Position numbers and translations under genes: made by a program. 64,000 nucleotides of DNA from Aulostomus chinensis (Eukaryota; Chordata; Actinopteri; Syngnathiformes; Aulostomidae): the NCBI GenBank assembly GCA_037954235.1, contig JBBMOA010000009.1, positions 25,074,126 through 25,138,125 on the forward strand. The letters run 5' to 3'. Numbering within the stretch: the first letter of the stretch is position 1; each line of letters begins with the position of its first letter. Of this stretch, positions 1-14,000 are shown in pieces. A model generated the notes under the pieces. It saw nothing but the letters and a program-made list of their open reading frames with translations. It was not told the origin of the DNA and searched no databases.

Positions 1-553
1 GAATCATCGCCAAGCTAATGTGTTAGTTGCTCCGACTCTCAGACAGGTTGTCATCTTTTTGTCTAAACTTCATCTACTCAAGCTCAGACTTGTGAAGAAA
101 TGTGTTTCGTAATACTTTGGCTGGTCTTGAATTCTTTTTTTTTTTCAGATCTGACTTTGACATAGCCTGCTGCTCATAACAGAGAGGGGATACACATAAT
201 TAAAGGTGTCTTTAAAAGGAATAAGAGCATGGCAGAGCCCCAAATGACAATACACTCTCAGAACACCCTCACACTCTTCAAGATTAACCATTCTTCGTGT
301 GTGTCTGACTGAAAACAGTCTTATCTGAAGACTCCTTCCCCAGAAATGCTTGAATTTTCTCCAGTCCAAAGAGATTATCAACTTAACTTTGCTGCTTCAA
401 GGAATTTAATTTCCATAATTAAACCGTGTTGGCTCTACTGCCACATTCCCCTGCCAATGCCAATAGAACGATTTCACCGCTAATTTACCATTTGCTGCTT
501 TCGGGTGTCCTCTTAGATCAGAATCTAGGGGTGCTTTTTTCCTCTTGCTTGCC

Positions 554-554
<1 letters not shown>

Positions 555-593
<39 letters not shown>
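555..593. repeat. (TC)n microsatellite
   Basis: Near-perfect TC dinucleotide run inside the contactin intron upstream of the first exon seen. A G-homopolymer follows at about 752-767. The rest of 1-1067 shows no exon that I can support. Confidence 0.9.
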
Positions 594-600
<7 letters not shown>

Positions 601-1067
601 CCTCTCTCTCTGATCGAGCAAAACCCATCTGCTTAACTCAATAGTAAAAGCTTATTTGTGTAATTTCTCGCAACAGGTTTTTGCAAAAAGCGAGCGAAAT
701 AGCAGCAGCCTTGTCAAACATAAAAACTCCATTAACTGCAAACCTTTTTTTGGGGGGGGGGGGGGGGTGGGGGTAAATTTCTGGCTTTGATCCCTTTCAT
801 TTGAGCTTATCTTCGATAGCTGTATGTGACTGTCTGATTTAGAAATCGGCATTATGTTCTCTGACTGCCTCAACCGTGGAGATGTGTGTAAAATATGTAT
901 AATATCTTTTTAAATACAAGCTTGAGTTTTCCTCCCCAAAGTCTGAGCTAACCTCTATTTACTCCACCTTATATATGCGCCAATACATCCCTTAATAAGC
1001 TGTCAGCCACTCTGATATCTTTCATGCTACATAAAGCTTTCTTTTCCTACTTGGTAGAGAACAGCAG

Positions 1068-4000
1068 GAGATCTGATGATCAGGAACATTCAGCTTTACC
1101 ATGCCGGCAAATATATCTGCGTGGTGGACACGGACGTGGAGAGCCTGTCAGCCGTGGCTGTATTGATTGTGAAAGGTAAGCACTCTCCACTCTGAAGCCA
1201 CTAATTAAACCAGAGCTTACAGCGCAGGATGCCTTTGGGGTTCCCCCTTTTGAAACATAAGTGAAGACAATTCTTATTTTTCGGTCATTATTTGTAGTTT
1301 TTCTTTTTGTTCTCGCCACACCTTTTTCTTAGATGCATTTTTTCAGCACGTGTTTTTTTTGTTGTCATTATCATTATTTCTAAGGATGTACAATAATATC
1401 AGTGCGTCATGGGTATCTGCAGAACAGTGAACAGTGAGCTTCTCCAAATGATCTTGAAGTAAACGTGAAAGAAGTGACACTTTCAAATTCAACTTGTTCA
1501 CATTTGTTTTGCTGTCTGAGCAAAGTGTTACTATCATCAACAAAAGTTGTTTTTATGCAGATAATATTAGCTTAGGCAAAAATCAGCCATGGCTCGGATC
1601 AATTTATTTTTTTATTGATTCATTTGAAATAATCAATTGAAAGAATAGCAGGATAGCAGATATCGTCGAAAAAAAATCCAATAATGTGCATCCTTATTTA
1701 TTGTTATGATTACAATAATATTTATTGTTGTTATTTTCTTCTGTATTTTGATTCGTTTTATTATTCAAACCTGTCGAGTACTGACACACAATAAACTGTC
1801 AGCTTTATACTTTACATAACAGTACTACTACTAATAACACTGATCATTTAAAAATCGAACTGTAGCATGAGAGTTGCAACAAATTAATCCAAAATAAGAT
1901 GTCATTGCTCTGTAGGTGTTAACAAACACGTCCTCCATGTCGGATGATGGAGGCATATGGAGGCACTACTTCTTCATTTAGAGTTCACTTTGGCTTTAAC
2001 ACTCAGCGTGTTGGGTTCAGCTGGTGATTGCGATGAGCCTTAAATGACCACATTCTTGTGAAAATTGCTCTTAATGTCATCCGAGTCCTCGCTTTTTACG
2101 TTAGCATCAGTGTCTTGATTACATCAAATACGAGCGCTTTGTTCCTCTTTTACGTCGCTCTCTGAGATGTTGGTGGGGAAACTTGTGGGAATGTCAGATA
2201 TAATTTTTTCAGGATGTGTTTTTCTCTTTATTTTTTTTATGGGTAATTTAGCGTATTTGACAGTGGAATGTTTAGATGGCTGTCTGTGCTCACTCATGCA
2301 GCGTGTGGAGCTCCGGAGAGACACAATTTGTCTGGCGCTACATCGAGTAGAACTAAATAGGACAAGTTTTGTTTTGTGCTGTGGCAGGTTCATGTAGCTT
2401 GCAGAGCGAGAGGACGAATGGTTCTAGCTTTGATCAATATGCCAAATCACCCAGCAAATTGACACTACACAAATATGTTAAATGTCAGATGAGGTGAGGG
2501 ATGATTTAAGTGTCAGGATTTGAAAAGGTTGGATCCATAACTTTATCTTGAAAGGATACCCACCAGTGATTCAGTTCGGCATGTTGAAGATCTTCGAAAC
2601 AGGCATTTTTCTCTAAATGGCTGATGAGGACGTGGAAATGAGGCTGTTACTCAAGTACAAGCAATGTCACGGCTGTGGGAATTGATCGACCTAATATTAA
2701 CTCAAGAGAAACTTGTTTGTGACTCAGATGGTGCATTATTTACACTTCCTGCTCATGGCAGCTGTCATGGATGTGTCATTCATCATATCAAATGGCTCCG
2801 GAAAACACGAAACTAGATTAAAAAAAAAAATAAAAAGGAGCCATTGAGGAAGAAGATTGACTTGGCTTGAAGATAACCTCAAAGTACTGAGAAAATGATG
2901 GCGTCATATTGGGATTTGAGCACTTTATAACCTAGCAGGCAGATATTATCCTAATTTTTTTAACCTATGACTCATAAGACGCAGTAACATTTTCTTAGAC
3001 TCTAGACCAGGACTCAATATCGAGGGGGATGTCTTTTTCGTTTGTTTGTTTGTGTGTTTGGTAGACGAGAGAATGGTTACGACGGAGTAGATGAGAGGTT
3101 AACTGCGGCAGAGGGAAGACAAGCAGGTGATTCGGTGCTGGCTGAGATGAGGCAGGAAGGAGCTGACTGGAAGGCTGAGGGCTGGCAGGTACCTCGGAGC
3201 TGGACCGGCAGGCAGAGTCATGAGGAGTGGAGGCAGGTGGACCCAAATGTAGGAACGAGCAGATTGGCAGGATCTTTAAGGGCCAACATTTGAGTCCAAA
3301 ACAGCTCCTGTAGAACAGGATATAACAGGCAAATCTACTGACAAAAGTAAGCAGGCAGCCACTGAGCTGACTAAACTGGCAAAGAAAACAGACACGCAGA
3401 CTGTACTCCAGCTTTGATCTGACAAGGACTCAAAGAAACAGCAGCACTAAAACACAGCTGAACAAGGAACAGTTGGCAGAACATGAGGGGCACGCAGGGA
3501 GCTGATAGGTGGGGAGACGATGAGAACAGGGAAGGGCTACAGAAAAACAGGAGGGAGACACCCAGGACAAGATAAACACAGAAAATCCAAACAGAAAATA
3601 CTGACAGTACAGATGGGACTGCAACAGACAGGCTGAAGTGGTGAGAGTAAACAAGGAGACACAAGGGTACAGGAAGACGGCGAGGAAATCCTGGACCACG
3701 CCGAGGAAAACTCTAGGAAATAGGTTTAGGATTGCCAAGAGACCAGAGGAGTCAGCGGAACATTCTGGCGGTGAGTGGGTGAAGACTGTTGAGTTTTTGA
3801 ATTGATGAGACGATTACAGGTGACTGAGGAGGAGGAGGAGGAGGAGAGGCAGGAATCAGGTGAGCAACCACTCCACAAACATGAGTCATGTTTCCATCAA
3901 GAGGTTTTTAAATATGGCACTAGAAAAGGTTGATGGAAGCAGCGAAATCTGAAGAAAACTCCCCCCAATTACAAAAAAATGTCAGCCAGCCAGGTGCAGG

Positions 4001-7000
4001 TGAGAGCAAACCCCTGGCCATCAGCAACAATTCATTCGGCAATCAATCAGAACGGTTTTTGGTTGGAAAACTTCCCCCACGACTCTGTTTCTGTTGGCGA
4101 TGGCACCTTTCCATCTGAAAGTGGTGAGATTCGTACTTGAGTTTTTTGGGGTTTTTTTGCCTTTCTGAAAAACAGTAAGAACAAAAAAACCCAATTCGAA
4201 CCAGCTCTTCAATCCACGTGTCTGACCATAACCAGCACCAGCTGGAGCAACTTGTCCAACTGGACGCGGTTCCTCAAGACCTCTCTCCTTATTAAGTTGT
4301 TTTTTTTGTAGTATATCCACAGTTTGCTGAAAAATGAAATGCAAACACAACTGCAGACAGAATTTCACTGAAATGACACGTAACCGGATGAAAGCACAAC
4401 CCTGCACCAGCGTCCATCGAGTTAAAAATTTCTCTTTACATTCATGGATCCGCCCCAAGTTGTTTTGGGTCCTCTCTCGGCCCGCTCTACACCCCTGTGC
4501 CAAGTTCAGTGACAATCTGGTGTGATATTTTTTTGGAATAATCCTGCTGTTAGATAAACAGCACTGAAAACATAACCTCCCTGTGAAGGAAGCAAACAGA
4601 TTTTCTCACTTATCACCAGTGGCATTCAGTCATGAAAATAGTTGTTGTTATATTTGCTTCCACCTGTGTACGATGGTCAGGAAGGTGTCTATTCAGAATA
4701 AGTACCTTTGTAATACACAGAGCGCGCTGTCAGTGTCAACACTGTTTGCTCAAAACTGTTTGCTCAAAACTGTGTTGTTGTGAAAAAGAAATCTTGCTGT
4801 TGAATTTGTTAAAAGCATCACAAAGGAAATATAAAAAAAAAGGAAACAAATATTCAAAAATGAGAGCAACGAAAACAAAATTCTAGTTTCCTTTCTCAAA
4901 ATCTGGAGAGAAAAAAAAAGAAGAAAAGCTAAAGTAATTGAATGGCTAAATAGTACAAATTGATGGAGCAATAAAGCGTCTGTCCTCCCCTGTGAGTGCA
5001 TAAACATGTGCTCACAAATGTAATATCAGTAATCACGTAATATGAGCCGGTGATTGCAGCTCCGTGGTGCGCGGCTCCATTTCTTGTCGCTCCGCTTCTC
5101 TTGTAGCACTGAAGGTCAAGGAGAATCGCTCCCGACACAAAGACGCTCAAGTGGTCACCTAGCTTCTTTTTTTTTTTCTTTTTTTTTTTCCCTCTCTCAT
5201 CACCAATGCTTCTCTGTGGTGCTGCACAAAAGCTCCACCGGGTGGCGGCAGTTGTGGAGGAGGTCATGGTTATGGTGATTAGCGTTTAAACCACTTTTTT
5301 CACAGCACAGACAGTACGACGGGAAAACACAGCTCACAACAGTCACTTTACTACGTGTTCTGTCAATTGTATCATCACTTTTAAAACTTCTTTCACATAA
5401 ATCCACCCCTGGCATATTTAATATTCAGTCCGAGCATAATAAATATTTCTGTAAGTACTCATAATACTGTCAGATATTCATCTGCCATAAGACAAATTCA
5501 CAATAAAACCTCAGGCAGTCTGTCCATATTAATAAGAGATTATTTGAACAGCCTCAAGACGGTGACATCCCCCTCTTGCTTCCTCCAATGAAATATAATT
5601 AAGAGGATAAGGAATTGATCCTTGATTGTGTGCTCCATTAATATGTATTAATGAGGCCAGTGTATTAGAGGTTTTTTTTTTTATCAGGAGCGACTAATGA
5701 GTTTTACACAGATCGATATCTCCAAAGCCAAAGCTTTAAGGGTGAGTGTAAGTGGGTAGAGTAAACAAGAGCAGTACAGCAACACCTTGTTTAGTATGCA
5801 CTACGTTGATTGCACATTTCTACTGCAGAACCATAACATGAAATTTGTTTATTTTTCCAAAGCATTGAAATAAGTGTTTTAATAATTAGAGTATATATTT
5901 TGCATCTGATTAGAAACCACTTCGGAGCCGGTAAGGAGTGTGAGCAGAGCTCGGGGCGTTATTATTCTGCGGCCGGCCTCATGGCTCTCCAGTGGTCTAT
6001 TATTTCTGATGAGCTGACACGTTCATTAGAACAGGAAACAGTAGATGCGGCTAAAGTAAAACATCATGGCTCTTAACTGGTGGGATAATGAAAATATATG
6101 ATAAAGCTGTGGTTCTACAGGACCACGAAGCCCTTTTTCATCTTTTACTTTTTAATTCGGTTCCCTGCATCTACTCGGGTCGTTTCATCGATCAATTACC
6201 GGGACGACCATGAAAGGGAAAGATTACGAGTTGAGTGAATATTGGAGGATAAATCTTGAATTAACTTTTAATTCCTTGTGAAGGACATTACTTCTCCTCA
6301 AACCCAAAGCTTTTAAAAATGTGTTTCTGATGCTAATGGTGATTTAAAGATGTAAAGGTTTTTAACTCAGCTGCGATTTCTTGGGACCAATATAGTTTTG
6401 GTGGATGCAGGGTTTTTTTCTAATACAAATATGTACTTTTCATTGCTTCCTTGCAGTATTTTAGGCCACTAATTAAACTTTATTTTATATTACAATTCTG
6501 GCTACCAGTAATTATGAAAACAACATGATTGATATAAAAAGGATTATTGTGCCGCGTTAGTTTTCCAATAATGAATTCTTTACAAGCAAAGTTGAAGGGA
6601 AATCCACTCTTGCACTGTAGTCAATGGGCCTGTTGTCATTAGAAATATTTAACCCTCAATTTAGTCTCAAAGGTAGGAAGCAAAGCCTGATAGCTATTTG
6701 TTATTTTTTGCTGCTGACATCTGTCGTATACTGCTGTCAATCAGCCGGTCTTTCAAACACCAGTGTTACAAGAGATGCATCAGGCTGTGCTTCTTGTCTG
6801 TCAGACCAAATTGAGGGTTGAGAAAATCCCTAATGTGTGTAAGAACAAATGTTTCAGGCAATAGATCCAGCGAGAGTTGTGATATTCGCCGTAATCGAGC
6901 AGCTCTACCATATGTGCAAGTACACATGTCTAACCCACATTCTACCTCACGGTGTCTGCTCATGTGATCGAGCCAGGCCCCCCTAGCCCACCAGCCTCAG

Positions 7001-7227
7001 TGACGGTGGAGGAAGTGACAGACAGCACAGCGCAACTGACCTGGAGCCCCGGGAGAGAAAACGGCAGCCCCATAACCAATTACCTCATTCAAACCAGGAC
7101 TCCCTTCACCGTGGGCTGGCAGAGGGTCACCACAGGTAGGCAGATGCTGGGATCTGGTTCAGACCATCCATGGATCAGGGAGATTCTGCTATTTCTAGAA
7201 CTACAGGGAACTCAGTTTGAAGGGGGG

Positions 7228-7310
<83 letters not shown>

Positions 7311-7958
7311 GCTCTTCATGATCTGGGCTGACCCACTTTCATGATCTCTACACCTTCCTCAGTCAAAACCTTCTTTTTTTTCTTCTATCAAAAAGCATCT
7401 GCTAAATGAATGTAATGCAACACAAGTTATTTATCTTATATAATTATGATTGGTGGAAAAAAATTAATTATAAATGAACCATAAACTGAAGGCAAAATAA
7501 CTATATCACGCTAAAAATAGAATAAAACAAAATAACCCATAAAATTCATTGACCTAACAAAACAGAGCACAACACATCTATTATTAAAACATTCACAGCA
7601 CAAGTCTGTAAAGCTTTAATCCACAATGAACTGGAACGTTAGGAAAAATGGACAAGTAATGGCATAATAAACAGTTTTATTCTATATGAAACAGAGGTAA
7701 ACGAGGTTATGAATCCATAGATAACTAACACTTGACCGCCTTAAGTTGAGTCATCAACTCGCTGGTAAATATCACCTTTATTTGTGATTGGCTGATCAAT
7801 TGATCAGTTTACCGGCTCATTTGTCTTTTGCACTAAATGTTGTGAACTGCTGTTCTTTTTTTTTCTTCTCATGTCGTCCATAATGTCCATTTTATTGACG
7901 TAAGCCAAAATAACAAACTTACTTATAGAAAAAAGCTCAGGAAGACAGACAGTAGTTG

Positions 7959-8009
<51 letters not shown>

Positions 8010-11000
8010 CGCGCGTGCGCGCAGAGTAGAGTGAAAAATTACAGTATTAAAAGATAAGATAAAAAGTCTGTAGATAAACTGATAATCCATATGATGAGGG
8101 AGGATGTCGAAGAAACTCTAGATGCTGGCGGAGAGATTAAAGTTGAGCTACATGACCAACTCTCACCGCGGAGACCTGGAGATGGTGATGCAACACCTAC
8201 ATACTCGGCTGAATCTCCTGAAGGATAGAGCGAGAGGAAGATTCTAGAGTGAGATGGGCAGCTAGTTTCAGGACTCGTGATTCTGCTGGACAACGGAGAG
8301 ACACAGGACCTTCATTTCTTTAGGACTGAGACCTAAAGAGCTGATGTCTTCTGCTCTGCTGCAGCCTCCGTGAATAGAGGCTGACCATTCGCCGGTCGAG
8401 AGGCAAATTCAAAGCTTTTCTCAAAGTGGCAGTTAAATAATGGATCAGTCGTCAGTGCAAGTCCGATGTGCCCCCGGAGTGTCTGTGATGGCTCTCTGCA
8501 CCAGTGCAAAATGGGTGTTTTGGAGTTAAAGCGATACTTACCACACAAATGATCATTGGTTTATCAGTTACTCGCCATTAAATGTCTTGAACTCACATAG
8601 TTTTTTTGGTATTATTAAATTTAATCTTCAATATCTTATAGCTTCTAGCAACAACTATGTGGCTCTAGTTTTTCTTGATTCACCATAAAACGTCTCAAGG
8701 TAAGTAAATTTACAAAAAAAAAAAGGATCCTTTTTTTGGGTGAAGTATTGCTTTAAAAACCAAAAACACACGATGACTCTGGGTTCATCAGAGTCAAAGC
8801 AGCTCCAGAAGTTGCACTCTAGTCAATAGCATATTATTTATTCCTTTTGTATTGATTCGGTTCTCTTGTTTTGGTTGTCTTCCACATGTTTTTGCGTGTA
8901 CTATACTTGGAGTGTCATGGAGTAGAACGCCAGTATGCTGCGAGGATGCCAACCTCCTATCTCCAGCGCTCAGAGCCCCGAGCACCAGACCTGGGGCAAC
9001 GGAGCCTTTCCCACAGCTGCCCCCTCCCTCTCCCCAAACACATGAGAGAAAGCAACGTTCTCTCCTAAATTGAAACCAAATCTCGGCCGTTTATGTGCGT
9101 CTACAAATGTATCACACTGCACGTTGTCTTTGTTGTTGTAGTACCGGAGATTATTGACGGGAACACACTGACAGCCACTGTGGTAGACCTCAATGCCTGG
9201 GTGGAGTATGAGTTCCGGGTATTGGCCAAAAACAGCGTTGGAGTCGGGGAACCCAGTCCCGTGTCGGTCAAGACCAGGACAGAAGACGCAGGTACACTAA
9301 ATGCATTTATCTTTTTTTTTTTTTTTTTTTTCCCCTTAAATCATTCATCAAATGCATCGAAGTGTAGGCTTCTACTCCCACTGTACTACTGTTTTATTTT
9401 GTTGTCTTTATAAAGCCTTAAGTGTTTCTTATGCGGAGGTGTGAATAAGGTCTGTGTTGTGTAGTTCCTGATGCGGCGCCAGGTGACGTGGGCGGAGGTG
9501 GTGGAAGCAGGTCAGAACTGGTCATCACATGGGAGGTAAGTCATCAGTCTTATGTTCTAGTCTGTTCGCAGTGTCTGTAGTATGGTTGCTTAATACTTCT
9601 CGGTAAATCCCCTGCATGCAAGGCAGCGGCCACGTATCCACAAGCTGCTAAAAGACATCTATTCTCATTAATGAGGCTTGGATGTGGTATGAATTACCGT
9701 TGTTCAGCCGAATCTACAAGGCACAGATCTAACTGGAAGTAGCTGCGAAAGTAGATATTGAAGGAGTCATCTCATTAGTTATCTCATTATTTGAATGTTC
9801 ACTGCATAAGCAGAATCAACTTGTCTTTCTAAAAGATACACAGACGTTCTGTAATGAGCTTAGATATATTTTAATGCCAATTTACTCCTCATTTCTTCTC
9901 GTCAGGTGGGTCGCAAAAGCAATTTGCGGGTCATACACACCACGAGAGTGGATGGTGATTGTGTCAGCCCAGCAGCGGGATGAATGTGAGTGGTTTGTAT
10001 ATGTTTTAATATCACTATAGTTTTGTGTTTCAATCTCAGCCCGTCCCTGAAGAACTACAGAATGGTGAGAGTTTTGGTTACATCATTGCTTTCCGAGCCT
10101 TCGGAGAAGTTAGCTGGACCCACGTGGCCACCTCTGCCCCCGGTGCATCCCGGTATGTGTACCGCAACGACAGCATCGCCCCCTTCTCCCCATTTCATGT
10201 CAAGGTCGGCACTTACAACAGCAAAGGACAGGGTCCCTTCAGCCCTGTGGTCACCATCTACTCTGCAGAGATAGGTAAGGCCATGAGGGGGTTTTTTTTA
10301 TTTAATTTTTTTTTAGCAAAGCTTTTTCTGTTTTGCAAAGGGACAAGGATCATGAAAGTTTTATTGCATCTGCTCGGTTGAAAGCTCTGGATAGAGATGG
10401 GCATGAGATCTAGGCTTGAACATTGTGCAACACGTATAAGTAGGAACACACAGATTGCTTCCAAATATCACCACGCTGTTGAATGTCTATTCCAAAGTGA
10501 AAATCAGTTGGCATTTAAATCCGTGTTACCTCTCAGCATGCTGAGAGAGGGTCACTCTGTAGTGTTGTGTTGGTCTATTTGCCAGCGGCACCTGTGTGTG
10601 ATGATTCATCCAAGAAGTAGACATCAACAAGAATGTTATAAATGTAAAAATTGAAGAGATTTGTTCTGCTTGCCTCCGCGCTGTTGTCGAAGGCAGCAAT
10701 GCTCAGTCTCCTGTTGTCTGTTTTCAGAGCCAAGTGGGATGCCAGCAGGAGTTTGGGCCAGAAGTGTCTCAGCCTCTGAGATTGAGGTGAATTGGCAGGC
10801 TCTCTCCTTCACCCCTGAAAGGGTTCTGGGCTATGAGGTACATTTTACTCTTTTAAATGGAAATAGAAAAATCACACGCAACATAATTCAAATGCCTGTC
10901 ATCACCCTTGTCGCACCTCAAAGCCATCACTTCCAAGCTCTGAGTTGCCATGGAGACAGCCGGCTTCACTTGGGCTGCTGTTACAGCCAAAATTATATAG

Positions 11001-14000
11001 TCTTTTGTGGCCACACGACGGGAAAAATGTGTCAAACTGTTTTCAAGAGAACAAAAGAAAATTGTCTGTCCACATGCCTTTTCATTTCGCTGCCAGTTGC
11101 AAGATATCATGATACAGTGCTTCATGATGGCCGCCACCGCCGCACCGCAGCAGAGTACTGTTGTTTACCAAATGAAAGTTTAGAGTCTTAAACCATCAGA
11201 AGTTTTAATCTAAGACAACTGAAACCAAGAATAGCTGATTGGGTTCAGCTTGACTGACTCACCTGTTTGCTTTTTCATTGGGAACATTTCACATCCGAGC
11301 TGCCCCAAGCAACAGCAAACACTGAGGAATGATAACGGAGCATTTGACAGGTGGAGGTTAGATTTCTTTTCAATGTTTTTAAGAAGGAGTGAGAACCAAT
11401 CGGTTACCTACCCAGCAAGAAAAGAATAATATGTGTGTAGTTGTGGTAAAGAGAAAATAAAAACTTCCCACCGTGGAAGTTTTTATTTCTACCCCCACAA
11501 TCCATCCATCCATCTATCCATCCATTTTCTACATTGCTTATCCATGAAGGGTCCACCCTGGACAGGTCGCCAGTCCGTCACAGAGCCATCAGGATCAATT
11601 AGGGGTTCAGTATCTTGCTCAAGGACACTTGGATATGGTCACCAGGAGGAGTGAGGATGGAACCAGCGACCCTTCGGTTGCTAGACAGCCACTCTACCTC
11701 GGAGCCAGGGTCCCCCCCCCCCCCCCCCATCATTCCTCCTAATTGTATTATAAAATACTGTAAAAATATTCGAAAGTTAAAGATAGTTGGTTTATTGTTA
11801 TTTACTTCTCCAAATGTTGCTGTTCAAACATTCAACCTCATAGGAACATCATTTTAAATGACTTGACATCCTTAAAACTTCCTTTAAATGCTGAGTTAAA
11901 GCATTTCCTTTGACAACATTATACCTTGATGGTAGTTAGCCAGTGTTGTAGGAACGTTCCCTGCTAGCCTGGTGTCATATTAGAAGTAACTTCATTTGGT
12001 AATTTGGGGGTTTAAATGGAATTTAGTCCGTCAGTCAAATGAAACATGAATGTTTTTAATGTAAGTTAGTTGATGGGTAATTTTGTTCAGGAGAATTTTC
12101 TGTCACATGATGTTGGAATCAACATCATCCAGCAACCGAAGTGTCGCTGGTTCGATCCTGACTTCCCCTGATGACCATGTCCAAGTATCCTTGAGCAAGA
12201 TACTGAACCCCTAATTGCTCCTGATGGCCCTTCGGCGGACTGGCGACCCGTCCAGGGATAAGCAGTATAGAAAATGGACGGACGGATGCTGGGACCTGGG
12301 AATTAATTAATGATGGAGAAAATAATCAATGCTTTTATTAGTTTCTGCTTGACTGTATTGTACAGTTATTTTAGTAGTAGTTTAATGGTTAATGGACTGC
12401 ATTTTTATAGCCTAACGACCTCCAAGTGAACACACTCCCATTCACACATTGTTGGCAGAAGAGACTTTGCCAACTTGCCAAACGTTCATACACACTCATA
12501 CACTGTTAAAGCTGTTGAATCCCAGACGCCCTCCCTCTCCAATAGGTGGTGTACTGGGAGGATGACACCAAACCAGAGACCATGGGGAAGGTGAGGGTAC
12601 CTTGGAACCAAACCTCGGTCACGGTGGGTGGCTTGGCAGGAAACACGCAGTATTTCCTAACAGTCAGCGCCTTCAACACAGCAGGCACCGGCCCGTTCCT
12701 TCCTGCAATCAACGTCACCACAAAAAAGCCACGTGAGTTGCAGTGCCTCAGACTCCCTGCCGCTCGCTGGACTGATTTTATATGCACCCTCATTATAATC
12801 CAGATTTGAAACTGCAAAGGGCAGTTTGAATATGTTAGTTATCCACCGTGTATTCTCAGCTGTAACAGTCGGTTTAGACCTTTGAGAGGTAGATTCTTGG
12901 ATGTACTTTTACTCTGTAAGAGGAATAAAACTGTTCGAGTGTGATGATGTGATGATTGTGATTGCGTGCAGCGCCATCCCAACCACCGCTGAATGTTGAA
13001 TGGACCCTCATTGGTTCACAACTGTCTCTTTACTGGGAACCTGTGGTGGCCATGGAATCCGAGTCAGACGTCACAGGATACCAAGTGAGTAGCTCAATAC
13101 AGCGGCCGCGTGGAAGCGTTGACCTTCCTCGTTTGGCGGCCACTCTGAGCTGTCACGCTGTACCACCCTGTGTTTGCTTCACCTTGTTTCTCTCACCGCT
13201 CAGCTGTCATACAGGAGAGGTAAACACAAAGAGGTTAACACTCTCACAACAGCCAACTCAACAGCAGAGCTGACCCTCCCCGAGGACGACGACGACGACT
13301 ACGTCATCCACATTCAGACGCTGAGCGAGGGGGGGCTCGGCCCGGCTTCAGATCCAATACGAATCCACCAACTGAGTAAGCTGGTTGTCTGCGGTTCATC
13401 ACGTTGTAGTGAGCATGTGTTCAGAGAGAGAAAGTTCACGGAAAACGTCCTCGCTTGTGTGGAAAAGCACAATGACTGCAGCTTTTCGATTCTTTGACAG
13501 ATGAAAGGGAGAAAAAAAAAGTTACCTCAAGGTTTTCAGTCTTCAGCCGTAGCGCTGAAATATGCTGATGCCACCGTTTTCCAGAGAAACACAGCCGAGT
13601 GGCAACATTTGACATGTGGATTAACAGGAACCTTAATCTCTCACACCCTCTATTTTTCTTTCTCACCCTCGTCACCGAAACACTGACAGGGACATTCTGT
13701 CCTCTGTTGACTCCCCATCACTCGTGTCCCCAGCCCACCCACCGGGTGCTTCAAGGTTTATATTTTGCTGAAATATGCAGCTCAATTCATCTCTGTCGCG
13801 GGTTGACTTCCTCTATTTCAAGATGATATTGCTGTCCTGTGGGACTCCAGGGGAGCTCCTCTTCAGCTCCAGATGCTAATTTGAATTGTTGATATTCTGT
13901 GTTGAATCCCTGAAAACAGCAGTTGAGAGACAGAACTCCTCACTGTATTTCTTTTAAATTTTAGTTGAAAAATAAGCTATATTTTGAGATTCTTTGAGTT

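Noticed and set aside
4021..4515. 164-codon minus-strand open frame
   Set aside because: Overlaps a repeat-derived (LINE tail-like) segment, shows no domain and no splice context.
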